Below, piece by piece: positions 24,085 through 35,855 of a stretch of 64,000 bases of DNA. Each line of letters starts with the position of its first letter. Position 1 is the first letter of the stretch. Under the pieces are notes generated by a model that searched no databases, was not told the DNA's origin, and worked only from the letters and a program-made list of their open reading frames with translations. The stretch is taken from the NCBI RefSeq assembly GCF_000321225.1, contig NW_004451510.1, positions 396,691 through 460,690 of the forward strand. The letters run 5' to 3'. Both the position numbers and the translations under genes were made by a program. Source of the stretch: Odobenus rosmarus divergens. Taxonomy: Eukaryota > Chordata > Mammalia > Carnivora > Odobenidae.

Positions 24085-24277
24085 CAGGGGGCGCCTGGGT
24101 GGCTCAGTTGGTTGAGCGTCCGACTCATGATCTCAGGGTTGTGAGGTCTAGTCCCACATCTAGCACTGCACTGGGTGTGGAGCTTGCTTAGGATTCTCTT
24201 TCCCTCTGTCCCTCCCACCCCACACCCGCTCACTCTCTCTCTTTCTCTAAAAAAAAAAAAAAATTAAAATTAAAAAA
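24085..24277 (+). mobile_element. CAN-SINE, sense, older variant
   Basis: The body ('cgactcatgatctcaggg', 'ggagcttgcttaggattc') differs from the common arctoid type and resembles an older subfamily. The 20-bp target duplication 'atttaaaaaatatgaaacat' (24065-24084) / 'atttaaaaaatatgaagcat' (24278-24297) has one mismatch. Confidence 0.96.
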
Positions 24278-24364
24278 ATTTAAAAAATATGAAGCATTAT
24301 ATGATTCTTTTTTGTTTGGTGGTCCTGGCTGAAATCCCAGCGCTATAGCTCAACTTCAAAGAGT

Positions 24365-24540
24365 TACCAGGTGTTAAGCATTTTATTTGGTTCTCTTATT
24401 CAATCATCACAAGTCTAGAAGGAAAACACTTTTATTACCCCCAGTTTACGAGGGGAAACTGAATTTAGTGAAGTTAATCTGATCATAATCTTTCTGCTTA
24501 TATGTAAGGACTCAAAATTGGAACAAAATAGCATGGCTCA
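24365..24540 (-). mobile_element. MIR SINE, antisense, diverged
   Basis: 'taagcattttatttggttct', 'tattacccccagtttacgag' and 'gggaaactgaatttagtga' follow reverse-complement MIR order. Confidence 0.65.
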
Positions 24541-24548
24541 GTCTAGAC

Positions 24549-24839
24549 CAGCACTGTCCAGTAAAAATAGAATGGGAACCACACATGTGATTTTATGTCT
24601 TCTAGGAGCCACATTTAAAAAATAAAAAGAAATAAGTGAAATTAATTTAATTTTAATAGTATATCTTATTTAATCCAGTATGACCAAAATGCTATAATTT
24701 TAATATGAAACCTTTATAAAATATTGAGATATTTTGTATTCATTTTTTTGTATTAAATCCTTGAAATCCACTGTGTATTTTACATTTACTATACAGTACA
24801 CCTCAATTCAGAGTAGCCATATTTCAAGGATATTGGAGA
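24549..24839 (+). mobile_element. hAT-Charlie non-autonomous transposon
   Basis: It starts 'cagcactgtccagtaaaaa' and continues with 'ggagccacatttaaaaaa', 'gtgaaattaatttaatttt' and 'ctgtgtattttacatttac', ending near 'atattggagaatg'. Order and content match a common mammalian hAT-Charlie element. The subfamily is not certain. Confidence 0.72.
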
Positions 24840-24844
24840 ATGTA

Positions 24845-25015
24845 AGTCCTGCTTCTCAAAGAGTGTTCCATGCACCCACAGCATAGCTATTACTCACAAG
24901 CTTGTTAGAAATGCAGGCTTTCAGACTTACCGCATTTCTACCAAATCAGAATTTTCCTTCTAATGAGATGTGCAGGAAAATCATGTGCATGTGAAAATTT
25001 GACAAGAACAGCTCA
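24845..25015 (+). mobile_element. MER5A-like hAT-Charlie element, diverged
   Basis: 'gcttctcaaagagtgttcc' then 'cttgttagaaatgcaggctt' and 'ctaccaaatcagaattttcc' follow the MER5A consensus. Confidence 0.65.
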
Positions 25016-25129
25016 AGAGCCCGTGTTTTTCACCAATTTACTGCTGCTGGTCCACGATGCTCATTTGCTGCCTCACTGCACAAATGGGTATTGAATATCT
25101 CCGACATGGCTACTCTGCAAGGTAACATG

Positions 25130-25275
25130 GATGGTGGTGTTACATTGTGAAAAGTGCATTGGCTTAGGGATAAGGTAGATCACTAGTTGTAATATCTTAT
25201 GATTGTGCACAACTTTTTAACCACAATAAGCCTTAATGTCTGCATCTGTAACATGGAGATGACATTGACATTAAT
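25130..25275 (+). mobile_element. MIR SINE, sense, diverged
   Basis: 'gcacaactttttaaccaca', 'aatgtctgcatctgtaacat' and 'ggagatgacattgacatta' follow the middle of MIR. Confidence 0.55.
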
Positions 25276-28200
25276 TGCCTATTAAGAATCACTCTTCTCT
25301 TCTTTGGCTACAGGCCAGGACATTGTCTCCAGGAATAAATGTGTTCCTCAGGCTCCTGGAACTAAGTTCTCACCAATAAGATTTTAGCCTAAGTGTTCCT
25401 TCTAACTTCTGAAAAGATTCTTTAAAGTTTCTGACACAATTGAGAGTTAGATCCCCTTTCCCTTCTTTCCTCTTTCCTTCTGGAAAATGAACATAATAGC
25501 TGGAACTCTAGCAGCCATACTGAACCATGGGCTGATCTTGAGAATGGAAGGCACACACAAGGATGGTAAAGCAGAAAGATAAAATGCTCCCAGATTCCTG
25601 GCATCCATGCAGTAGAGCATGCATACACACCTAATTGCCTTCTTTGTATTTTTTTTCTGTGTTGACAGGTAAAATACGTTAATATATGTATACCGCCCTA
25701 ATAGGCAGTAAACATTTTCTTATAGATGTGAGAGACATGGTACTGGTCCTCAAGGAGCTCAAAATAGAGAGTGGACAATAAAGTAAATAAAAATTAACAA
25801 TAAACATTTATTTGGCATGCCATGAACTATTTCTTGCCTTGGGCATGCACACATAAGTACCTATCTAGTGGCCTACTAAAATCTGTAATAGTATAATATT
25901 ATCACTAATGCTAAATATGTCTATGTCTAGGTAAGACTCCTTCCTCGAATTAGAGATGAGATGTTGCCAGTAGCAGTGATGCTTCTTAGTTAAATCTGTC
26001 TCTATTAAATTGCTTTAATGTTCTTATGTGGTGTCCGCTACCTTAACAACATTGTCAAAATAGTAAGATTTTGGAATCCCGTACTCTGGATTGCTTCTGG
26101 TCATTTAGGAGGAACTATACCTATTTTTTATGATCACTGGCCATAGAAGAAGGAAGCAGAGATTTTATTTAGGTACACTTATCATCCAGTTGTTCATTTT
26201 GAGGTGAAGGATATCATGGGCGTGAACTCTTAGAGTACGTGCTGGTAAATGACATAGAAAACAGGTTCTGTCTACTTCATAAAGTCTCAGAAGTATTAGG
26301 AGAGGAGACATATAAGTATTTCAGGGATAAAAAATGTGTGTGTGCAGTTTTAGACTATATATTCAAAATATAGTGAAAGAAGATGCTGTGCCCCCCAAAC
26401 GCTTTCCTAATATAAAATACAAAATATCTTCTTGATGGAGAGTCAGAAAAGACACAATGATTTCAAAACAAGAATATAGTCCCTTTAGGAGGCCATTGAA
26501 TGGGGAGGTCTAAGGTTTTTTAATTGAGGAAATAGGTTAGAACAGTTGAAGTATTGATCAAGATGTTTTGTAGCTTCAAAAATGACAAAAATAAGTAGCA
26601 CCAAAGAATCAACCCTGTATTGATGCTGGCAGTTTGGGAGGATAAACATGTGGAGTTACATACCTTCAGGGGGCGCCATGCACAGCATAGTCTGGAGGGA
26701 ATGGTGCCTCCAGGAATGATACAGATCAGTCAGCACCATGCAGGTGCCCAGGGACCTTAGATGTCTCTCTTCAATACGCAGACTGAGAACACAAGGAGGG
26801 AACAGTTTTCATATGTGAGACTGAGTTTCTTTCAGCTGTAAAATGAGAATAAGAAAACTTACCTCTCAAGCCTCCTCCAGGTTGTTCTATAGAGATGAAG
26901 GCTTTTAAGAACAGCAGTGTGCCCTCAACCTGGAGGTAACATCATTCATAGAAATGATGATGTGACTTGGTCATTGAAAAGGAGAACACGAAAGAGACAC
27001 TGGGGTTACTGAAGGGAGGGCAGGTCCCATGTCCTGTGGGGTGAGTTGTGACCCAGAGTTAAGACAGGGAAGTGTCATAGTCACTGCGGCAGACACCCCA
27101 CACTCCACCCACATCCCCAGATCCCTTTTACTCAGCATCCTTGCTCCGGCTTCTGTGTGCCCTTGCTCCCAATGGGGGGCTCCTACAGCTCCCTTCTGAG
27201 GATGCCCCTTAGGCTAATGGTGTCATCTTTCCACTTTGCATGGAAATTTGGAGGTACTTAGGAGAGGATAATCTCTAGAGAAGACCCCCCCACCCTAGGA
27301 TTGACTCTTGCAGTTGTATGAAAGCCTACCTCTCCTGCCTTGAGGCCAGCCAGTGGTGTTCTATAACTTGGTCTCCAGAGTTCTTGCAGGCTTAGGTTGA
27401 GGCTGAGGCTTTGCCTGAAGTCACATGCTCACCTGGACTCTTCTTTTCCCTGTCCTGCTTCCTCCTGCCCTTACTAGTTTCTCCTAGAAGCTTCCTTAAT
27501 AAGCCACTAGCACATGAGTGCATGTCTCAGAGGCTGCATCTAGGGAACTGGATCGGACACAAACATCCACCAAGGAGAGGCATGTTTAGAATGGGCCCCG
27601 GGGGTGATATGATGATGACGGAATGTTCCCACTCGCTAAGAATCCAGTGTTGGAGATCTCTGGATAAGTGAATGTCAATTTCAAAAGCAAGCCCATTCTG
27701 CCACAAAATCAGGATGCTCCCATAAAATTTGATTCATTTTTAGGTTACTGATTTAGGGATTTCTATATAAAGTTACAGGCTAGAAAGAAAATCTAATTGC
27801 TTACACAATCCAGATGTCACCTGGAGCCTGCTGCACAGGACAATTAGGTTAAACTTGGTTTGAACCCCAAGTCCAAGGCCTGAGAAAGTGAAGCCCGGCC
27901 AGCCGTCTCTGCATGAGTCAGGCCCCACTTCCATGTGCTTCTCGTCTTTTCCTTTCACCCACATCATTCCCCTCTGATAATTTCAGCACTCTCAGTGGCT
28001 TTTGAATTATTGGAGAAAATGGAGTCACAGACTTTGTGGAATACCTCAGAAATAAACACAACCATAGCAGAGATCTTGCAGACTAAAAAAAAGGAAAGAA
28101 AAAGAAAAAAGGGAAGAAAAAGCCTGCCTAGAATAGAATATGGAGCGGAGAGCTAATAACACCTCTTGGTGAGAGCAGATGTGGTATCCATTTGTTCCGC

Positions 28201-28404
28201 ACATAGCTTTGTTTTATCTATGAATATTTGCAAGTTGAAAGTTACTAAGTAGAGGGACATATTTTAGGTAAAAATGAAGAATTCCAGACCAAGAGCGTAA
28301 GTGCATGCTATATATCATATATATGTATATAGATACAGACAGATATGAAGGAAATATTCCAAAATGTAAAGGTGGCTCTAACTTTTGAGGTGATGAATGA
28401 TTTC
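25276..28404. other. Unique non-coding DNA with one MIR remnant
   Basis: About 3.1 kb with little recognised repeat. At 26,800-26,910 'tgagtttctttcagctgtaa' and 'aatgagaataagaaaactta' look like a MIR middle fragment. Open frames at 27,411-27,671 and elsewhere have no protein-like features. AT dinucleotide runs occur near 28,310-28,345. Confidence 0.4.
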
Positions 28405-28680
28405 AAATGCTTTCCTTTTTATTGAGGTAGAGCATATAGTAAACTGTGTCACTTAATTCATATTTTAAACATGTATTCCCCATGTCACCATTATCCAGAT
28501 CAAGATATAAAACATGTTGAGCAACCCAGAAGTTCCCATTGTGTCTCTTTTCGTCAATACCACCCCCTACATTCCTCTACACCCCTGAGAGGGCTACTCT
28601 CTGATTTTTATCATATTAGGCAATGTTTCACCTCGATATACTTGTGTTCATATTTTCAGGATTTTCTATAGTGAACATGG
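28405..28680 (-). mobile_element. Old LINE-1 (L1M class) 3' fragment, antisense
   Basis: 'ctttttattgaggtagagca', 'accattatccagatcaagat' and 'agaagttcccattgtgtctc' follow the order of reversed L1M 3' regions. Confidence 0.6.
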
Positions 28681-29618
28681 ATTGTTTTAATAATTACTGC
28701 TTAAAGAAAAGTCAACAAAAGGGTGGTTTATCTAACAGTCTAGGTGTCTCATATTAATGAAGAAGGTGATTTCTAGAAATTCTAAAGTACAGGCCACTAG
28801 CAAGGAGAAGCATAGGACAGTAGGATATATTTGCCAGTGGGGTAAAGGGAGCAGAAGGGGGTTCATAGCAAAAGGGGTCCAATTGTTGAACAAGGCCTGA
28901 ATTTAGCTCCTGTGCTTTTGCTGTGAGGAGGGGTATCAGGGCTGTGATCCATGGTCTCATCACTCATCACTCTTACAGAACTTTCGCTTTCTAAGCAGTA
29001 AAATGGGATTACAGGTTTTAAGAATCTGCCTCTCACTGATGTAGTTCAGACCCATGTATTTCCAGACCACCGTTATTCAATTCAAGAATTTGATGTTCCT
29101 GAGGAGAGGCAAATTATTGCCTCTGAAGAGCTTCACTGGCAGAAAGGAGCACATCACTGCTAGGGTGGTTCACTAATTATTTTCAAGTCTGTGCTAGAGT
29201 CTAAAGCAGCCAGACTGAGAGAATCTTCATTACATCTGTAAAGCCCTTCAATTTGGAAGGGGATCTGGTGATGAGGAAGTAACTATCTTGCCACAATTGA
29301 AAATATTCTTCAAAGCACCTTCTCTTGAAGGTTTCAAAGTTGTGAAGAATTTCTTAGACTCTGAGGTAAGATTTTTAAAAAATTGCCTTTTGCTGTCCTG
29401 CCACCATTTTTGAACTTGTGACAGTTCTTAAATAGGAGTTTTTGTGCTGGTTCCTGGGGGCATTTTATATTAAGATCGTTCATTTGTCCCTGCATTTTAG
29501 AGGCAGAAGAGGAAAAGTATGGTTTCTGGGACAGCAAGAAAACAAATTATTTAGTAAGTCCCATATTAGCACCTTGGCTTTGGAAATTACATATCATAGC
29601 TTGAAATTTACTGTCACC
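28681..29618. other. Unique non-coding DNA
   Basis: No repeat family was recognised. A short open stretch ending at a donor-like 'tctgag|gtaag' (about 29,243-29,363, plus strand) has a weak acceptor and is not annotated as an exon. Confidence 0.4.
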
Positions 29619-29815
29619 TTTTTTTTTTAAAGATTTTATTTATTTATTTGAGAGAGAGAGAATGAGAGATAGAGAGCACGAGAGGGAAGAGGGTCAGAGG
29701 GAGAAGCAGACTCCCTGCTGAGCAGGGAGCCCGATGTGGGACTCAATCCCGGGACTCCAGGATCATGACCTGAGCTGAAGGCAGTCGCTTAACCAACTGA
29801 GCCACCCAGGCGCCC
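29619..29815 (-). mobile_element. CAN-SINE, antisense
   Basis: It begins 'aaagattttatttatttatt' after a T-run and ends 'gagccacccaggcgccc'. The target duplication 'actgtcacc' is at 29610-29618 and 29816-29824. The body closely resembles the copy at 1453. Confidence 0.96.
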
Positions 29816-29869
29816 ACTGTCACCCTTTTTAATATGATGTGAAACAATATTTGAAAGTGAGAATAAACA

Positions 29870-30060
29870 AGAGATTTGGAGTCAAGCAAGGCCCAGTTCA
29901 AATCACATGGAAAATTATCTCAGACAAATTGCATTTAGTCAGCACCTAAGCCTAACAGATTTATTTTTTTCAGCTGTAAATAAGATATAATTCAATTTTC
30001 TCACAGAATTATTGTGGGGATTAAATTAAAAAAAAAAACAGAAAAAATCTAAAGCATCAA
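29870..30060 (+). mobile_element. MIR SINE, sense
   Basis: 'gagatttggagtcaagcaag', 'cagttcaaatcacatgg' and 'attattgtggggattaaatt' follow MIR order. Confidence 0.68.
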
Positions 30061-30169
30061 ACGGACATTCTAGAAATGTCGATTTCATCTCTCTCTACCT
30101 TTAATGAAATAACCTAAGGAAGCAATATCCAAGGAAGTAGAAGAGTAATAAAGTGAGGAACAGATATTT

Positions 30170-30385
30170 TTTATTTAGGCACAGCAGGTTATCAAAAATC
30201 ATGGATCTTCCACATACTTGCTGTGCAACCTTAGACAGGTTACTTACCATCTCTTATCTATGGTATACTCATTTAGAAAAAAGATTGGGATTAATTACTA
30301 ATTTTGTAGGTTAAGAGAATTAAATAGTATGAATGCCTATAAAGTTCTTAGCCAATGCCTCACACTTAGAAAAAAAATCAATAAA
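30170..30385 (+). mobile_element. MIR SINE, sense
   Basis: 'acttgctgtgcaaccttaga', 'caggttacttaccatctctt', 'ttgtaggttaagagaattaa' and 'agttcttagccaatgcctca' follow MIR order. It lies about 110 bp from the previous MIR in the same orientation. Confidence 0.72.
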
Positions 30386-30617
30386 AAGCAGTTTTTGTTA
30401 TTTACATTAGACTTTAGCTGCTATGACATTCACACAAGTGGAGAGGGGATACTAATATTTTCATATTACATTAAATGAAACTTCTTATATAGAAATATAA
30501 TGATTTATCACAATCTGAGAACATTCCTTAAGGATGGTGCTAGAACCTGAGACACAGTATTCAAAACCCTTGCTCAGTGTTTACCCCATTGACTCCTTGG
30601 AATTACATTTCCTTCTT

Positions 30618-30825
30618 TTTTGTTTGTGTTTGTGGGGTTTTTGTTTGTTTGTTTGTTTGAGAGAGAGAGAGAGAGAAAGCAGGAACAATGAGGGGAGAGA
30701 GATGAAGGGGGGCAGAAATCTGAGCATGGAGCCCGATGTGGGGCTCGATGCCGGGACCCTGAAATCATGACCCAAGCCAAAATCAAGAGTCAGATGCTTA
30801 ACTGACTGAGCCACCCAGGGGCCCC
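30618..30825 (-). mobile_element. CAN-SINE, antisense, older
   Basis: A (TTTG)n tail precedes a GA-rich stretch, and the element ends 'ccacccaggggcccc'. Flanks 'tggaattacatttccttctt' (30598-30617) and 'tggacttatatttacttctt' (30826-30845) match at 16 of 20 bases, indicating an older insertion. Confidence 0.92.
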
Positions 30826-30845
30826 TGGACTTATATTTACTTCTT

Positions 30846-31309
30846 AATTTGACATCGTCTTATTAAGAATCTCTTATTTGAGTAAGGACACAGAATTCTT
30901 AATGTTATCTGGAAATATGTATTTCTATACAGAACGAAACTCTTTAAAATCATTCCTAAATGTGTAAGTCTGTAATGTGTTCAGTCTCGAGGAGGGGAAA
31001 CCTTTGTATTGTTAAATCATAAAGGGAAATTAAGGGTCCAGTGAGGAAGACAATGGAGATAGCATCCAGTTCCAAAGGCAAACATTGTGTCCTCTACTCT
31101 TGAAATGCCTTTATTAAAAGAAGGTTCATTCATACATCCATTATCACTCATTAGAATCAATTTGTCTTTTGGTGAACTATGTAAACAGTATTTTCTACAA
31201 TTCATAAAAACATCTTATTCTCTCTTTCAGCACAGATCAGTTCATGATCTGAGAGAATGAATATTTCAATAATATATCTAGCCTTATAACTGTGTTTTGT
31301 TTTGTTTTA
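30846..31309. other. Unique non-coding DNA
   Basis: Nothing recognised. Confidence 0.4.
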
Positions 31310-32126
31310 AGTAGACTATTTTTAGAGCAGTTTTAGGTTCATAGCAACATTGAGCAGAAAGTGTAGTCTGCCCCATTATCAACACTGTGCTCTACAATGC
31401 TACATCTGTACAATCTATGAACCTACACTGACAAATCATTATCACCCAAAGTCCATAGTTAAATTAGCATTCACTGTTGGTGTATAAACTGTGGGTTTTG
31501 ACAAATGCGTAATGATATGTATCCACTATTGTGGTATCACGTCTCACTGCTCTAAAAATCCCCTGTGTTCTCCCCAGTTATCCCTCCCTCCCCTCTAACT
31601 CTTGGCAATAACTATATTTTCACAGTCAACAGTGTACCTTTTCCAGAATATCATAGGGTTGGAATTATATAGTAAGTAGCCTTTTTGGTTTTGCTTTTTT
31701 CACTTAGTAATATGTATTTAAATTTCTTCCATGTCTTTTCCTGTCTTGACAGCTCATTTCTTTTTAGTGCTGAAAAATATTTCATTGTTTGGACATTCCA
31801 CAGTTTATCAGCTCACCTCCTGAAGGACATATTTGTTGCTTCCAAATTTTGGCAACTATGAATAAAGCTTTTATAAATATCCAGGTGCAGGGTTTTGTAT
31901 GGACATAAGTTCTCAGGTCATTTGGGTAAATACCAAGGAATGAAATTGCTGGATTGTGTAAGAATATCTTTAGTTTTGTAAGAAACTACCAAACTGTCTT
32001 CAAAGTGACTATACCATTTGGTATTCTCACCAGCAAGGAATGAGAGTTCCAGTTGCTCCATATCCTCACGAGCATTTGGTGTTGTCAATACTTGTCTAGA
32101 ATATGTCTTCATGTCAGTTGTTCATA
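31310..32126 (-). mobile_element. Old LINE-1 (L1M class) 3' region, antisense
   Basis: About 800 bp with landmarks 'agagcagttttaggttcata', 'atcacccaaagtccatagtt', 'gaataaagcttttataaata' and 'aagaaactaccaaactgtct' in the order of reversed L1M 3' regions. The same family occurs at 6,835. A SINE at 32,143 interrupts or closes it. Confidence 0.85.
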
Positions 32127-32142
32127 TCAGTTTTCCTTTTTT

Positions 32143-32357
32143 GTAATTTATTTTTTTAAAGATTTTATTTATTTATTTGACAGAGAGAGAGAGCAAGCAA
32201 AAGAGCACAAACAGGGGGAAGGGCAGAGAGAGAGGGAGAGAGAGAAGTAGATTCTCTGCTGAGCAGGGAGCCCAACAAGGAGCTCGATCCCAGGACCCTG
32301 GGATCATGACCTGAGCTGAAGGCAGATGCTTAACCAGTGGAGCCACCCAGGCGCCCC
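32143..32357 (-). mobile_element. CAN-SINE, antisense, inserted in L1M
   Basis: It begins 'taaagattttatttatttat' after T-rich sequence and ends 'ccacccaggcgcccc'. Flanks 'tcagttttcctttttt' (32127-32142) and 'tcagttttctttt' (32358-32370) are the target duplication. Confidence 0.94.
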
Positions 32358-32370
32358 TCAGTTTTCTTTT

Positions 32371-33869
32371 TAATTTACTTATTTAGTTTTCCACTCATTT
32401 CAGGAATATATTCTATTATTACACGATGATATTTTCCCTTTCATTTTTTTGGGTTTTCTTTTTTAAGGAAATTATATTTTTGGTGGACACCTTTATCCAC
32501 TATATCTATTTTCTTTTCTGTAATTATTATTAATATATCAGTCTTTTTTTTCTCTGCATTCTATAATTTATCTTTAGTTTTTTCTCTTTGTCAGCAGTTT
32601 GGTTGTCATCCATGCTTATTTATTTGTTTGTCTAAAAATATGTATCTAATTTATTTGTAATTGTGAAATTTTTGTCCTCAATTTTTTTCTTCAACACTGA
32701 AATCTCCATCTTAATCTCATCTTGTTCATTTTTTCTTTCTCTGTATTTTCCTCTCATCTTCGAACCCTTATTTCTTAACTTCATGGTCTTATTTAGTTTA
32801 TTTATAGCCCAAAGCAACTTCTAGGAACTTTTCCTTTTTTATGAAGGCTTATATTTTCTTCCAGGAGACTATTCATCTATCTTTGCCATTTGTAGGTCTA
32901 TTCCTCATTATTTTATTGCACATGCTTGGAGAGATGCATTATACACCCCCCTCTCTTTTTTTTTTTTTTTCTCTCTTATACTGGATAGTAGTGTCTGGGT
33001 TTGAAGCAGAGTGGGTGAATTCTCAGTGACTCCCTTTCCAATCCAGTTGAAAACTGTTTTTATTTTTTTATAATTTAAAATTTAAACATATTGTTTATGG
33101 AGCATGAGGGGTAGAATAGTGTGGGAAGCAGTGGGGTGCTGGAGCCTGCTCACACCAACCATGAGAATAGGTTATTAAATTTTCAGTATTTTTATGAGAC
33201 AGTTGTTAAGAAAATATGGACATTACTAAAAATTAAATTATGTTAGTTTACATATAAATATATTACATTAAAAACACAGGTACACATCCTCAAAACTCAT
33301 CTTTCCTCATGACTTTATTTTACTATTACCCATGCTATTGAGGTTATTTTGCATTCAATGACCTCACATTTATTGCTTGAAATTGGCCATGATCAGAGTT
33401 TTTACATGAGGGAAATTGGCAAATGTTACACATCAGGCCCTGACTTATTTTTTTATTTTTTTATTTTCTGACAATCTAGACTCAGTGAGGTGATGGAGAG
33501 AATATTAATAATGCAGGTGAAATTTAAATGCGTTGTGTCTTTTGCAATTACATTATGACTAGCACAGATAATAGAGAAAATATATTTCAGTATTTAGAAA
33601 CTACTATCTCATTCAGAGAGAAGTTGTTCACTTTATTTACAAATGAAAAATATCTTTGTGGTTTCACTTTATTCCTATTTAATAAAATAAAGAAAAATAT
33701 CAATGAACATTCCTGTGGGAAATATATTCATTTATTAATTACAACCTTAGTCTGGTCATGGGTACAAGAGTTCAGCAAAATTCAGCAAAAATATAATATG
33801 AGAATCAATTGACTCTGGAATATGTGGCGTAATTTATTATTACTTGTAAATAATAATTGTAAATATATT
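32371..33869. other. AT-rich non-coding DNA
   Basis: About 1.5 kb, very T-rich at first. It may contain unrecognised L1 sequence beyond the SINE. Open frames (for example 33,528-33,812) are AT-driven and not protein-like. Confidence 0.4.
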
Positions 33870-34080
33870 ATTTTTATTTTTTTAAAGATTTATTTCTTTA
33901 TTTTAGAGGGAGAGAGAGCACACACAAGTGGAGGGGAGGGGCAGAGGGAGAGAGAGAGAATCTCAAGCAGACTCCCCACTGAGCATGGAGCCTGATGTAG
34001 GGCTCCATCTCATGACCCTGAGATCATGACCTGAGCTGAAATCAAGAGGATGCTTACCTGACTGAGCCACCAGGCGCCCC
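33870..34080 (-). mobile_element. CAN-SINE, antisense, diverged
   Basis: It begins 'tttttaaagatttatttctt' and ends 'gagccaccaggcgcccc'. The target duplication is unclear in AT-rich flanks, so the left boundary is approximate. Confidence 0.92.
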
Positions 34081-34138
34081 ATCAATTTATCATTTTTAAT
34101 ATGTTATATATCCTTCATATCAATACAAATTTTATAAA

Positions 34139-34198
34139 CATTTATGTGTTATATATTATAGAAATATATATATATATTTTATATATATGTATATATGG
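34139..34198. repeat. (TA)n-rich simple repeat
   Basis: Interrupted TA runs. Confidence 0.85.
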
Positions 34199-34598
34199 GG
34201 TTAGATGCACCTTTATTAGTGAACCTAAGTGTTGATCTTGCTTCTCATAACCAAGTTTATTTGCCTCTGTTGGACTGTATCCTGGGGTAATATTCAAAAT
34301 ATTGAACAACCTGAAAGACAAGCACTCACTAATCAAAACAGAACCACTGGATATTAGCCATAGCATCCTGCTCCCATAGAAGGGTACTTTTAGGACTGAA
34401 ATTTTTTTTTTTCCAATTTACCCTGAGGCCCTGGAGCTTTCCATTCAGTTAGTGAGTCAACCGGGTTATTCTTTTATCCCATTTTCAATACTCTGTCCTC
34501 AGTAATCATTATCACTTTCTCTCCTTGCCCTGCTCTCGCCATGAAACAGGAAGAACTTCATGAGCATCTCCTCCCCTGGCTGCCTGCTCCTCTGAAGA
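34199..34598. other. Unique non-coding DNA
   Basis: Nothing recognised. Confidence 0.4.
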
Positions 34599-34675
34599 TT
34601 TTACTGCAGTCCTCTCCTCCTCCCCCTTCTCCTCTTCCTTCTTCCTCTTCTCTCCTTCTCTTTCTCTTTCTTGTC
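34599..34675. repeat. CT-rich low-complexity tract
   Basis: About 75 bp of nearly pure pyrimidine with CTCCT and CTTCC units. The Arg/Lys/Glu-rich open frame on the minus strand here is an artefact. Confidence 0.85.
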
Positions 34676-35084
34676 ATCTCTGTCTAAATCTCTATATAAT
34701 TGCCAGAGACAACTAGATTGGGAAATTATTCCCAATTTGCCCAAAAGGCAAAATAATTCTTTTGCCTTTCTAGTTTCCTCTCTTTCTTCTAAAGTTAAAA
34801 CCTCCAAAGCTTGTCCGTGCCTCTGCTTGGACTCAGAGGTGGTCAGGGTGGAGTTTTTGTGGAAATTGTTACTTCTCCTTCTGGAGCTGACAATAGTAAC
34901 TGTCCTTCCACTTCTTTCCGAGTTGGATATGTGTTTTAAGAGTTTCATGTGTTTGTGTGAGTGTGGATGTGTGTGTTAGGGGAAGAGGGAGGGACATATT
35001 TGCCTTCCTTTCTTCTTGCATTGCCCCTTGCATGGCTTCTGTGGAAGGCAGGCTTTGGAATTGCTTGGATGCTTGCCAGGTCCA

Positions 35085-35855
35085 GTATATTAGCTTTCTA
35101 TTACCAAATAAGACAGTACTACAAACATTCATGTTTGTTATCTTACAGTGTCCATGGGCCAGGAAACAGGCCTTTGTTGGATCCACCACTCACCACTGGA
35201 GAGCTTGGAAAATGTTCATTTTATAAATAAATTGGCAGACTTAATTTCTTTGTGGTTGTGTGACTGACCTCCCCCTTTTTTACTAGCTCCCAGCCAGGGA
35301 CCACTCTTAGGGACCCAGAAGCCATTCTCAGGCCCTTGCCCCCAAGCTCTGTAGACAGTTTGCAATATGGCTGCTCCTTTTCATCAAGCCAGCAGGAGCT
35401 CTTGTTTCTGATATTTCTCCTTCTTCCACTTGATTAAATCAGGTCAGTCCAGGGGCACCTGGGTGGCTCAGTCGTTAAACATCTGCCTTCGGCTCAGGTC
35501 ATGATCCCAGGGTCCTGGGATCGAGTCCCACATCGGGCTCCCTGCTCAGCGGGAAGCCTGCTTCTCCCCCTCCCACTCCCCCTGCTTGTGTTCCTTCTCT
35601 TGCTGTGTCTCTCTCTGTCAAATAAATAAATAAAATCTTTAATCAATCAATCAATCAGGTCAGTCCAGGATAATCTGTCTTTTGATTAACTCTAAGTCAA
35701 CTGGTTAGTAACCTAATCACAAGTGTGATATTCCACGATATTTATAAGTTCTACCCATACTTACTTAAGGGGGCAGGGATCATTAGATAAGGCATGTGTG
35801 TACATCAGGGGCTGGGAATTTGGGGGGCCCTTTTATAATCCTATCATACGTAGCC
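35085..35855 (+). mobile_element. Ancient MaLR/LTR-like interspersed repeat, split by a SINE
   Basis: 'attagctttctattacca', 'tgtttgttatcttacagtgt', then beyond the SINE 'cttttgattaactctaagtc', 'aactggttagtaacctaatc' and 'ataagttctacccatactta' match one widely dispersed mammalian repeat in order. I cannot name the subfamily with certainty. Confidence 0.6.
35452..35652 (+). mobile_element. CAN-SINE, sense
   Basis: The head is 'ggggcacctgggtggctcag', and the tail runs 'aaataaataaataaaatc' then (AATC)n. The target duplication 'aatcaggtcagtccagg' occurs at 35437-35453 and 35653-35669 and overlaps the first bases of the element. The flank is nearly identical, so this is one of the younger copies. 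Confidence 0.97.

Noticed and set aside
29243..29363. Exon-like stretch ending at 'tctgag|gtaag' on the plus strand
   Set aside because: The frame is open for about 40 codons but the acceptor is weak and purine-rich; likely chance.
34601..34948. 115-codon minus-strand frame with Arg/Lys/Glu runs
   Set aside because: The basic part is the CT-rich low-complexity tract read in reverse; the rest has no recognised domain.
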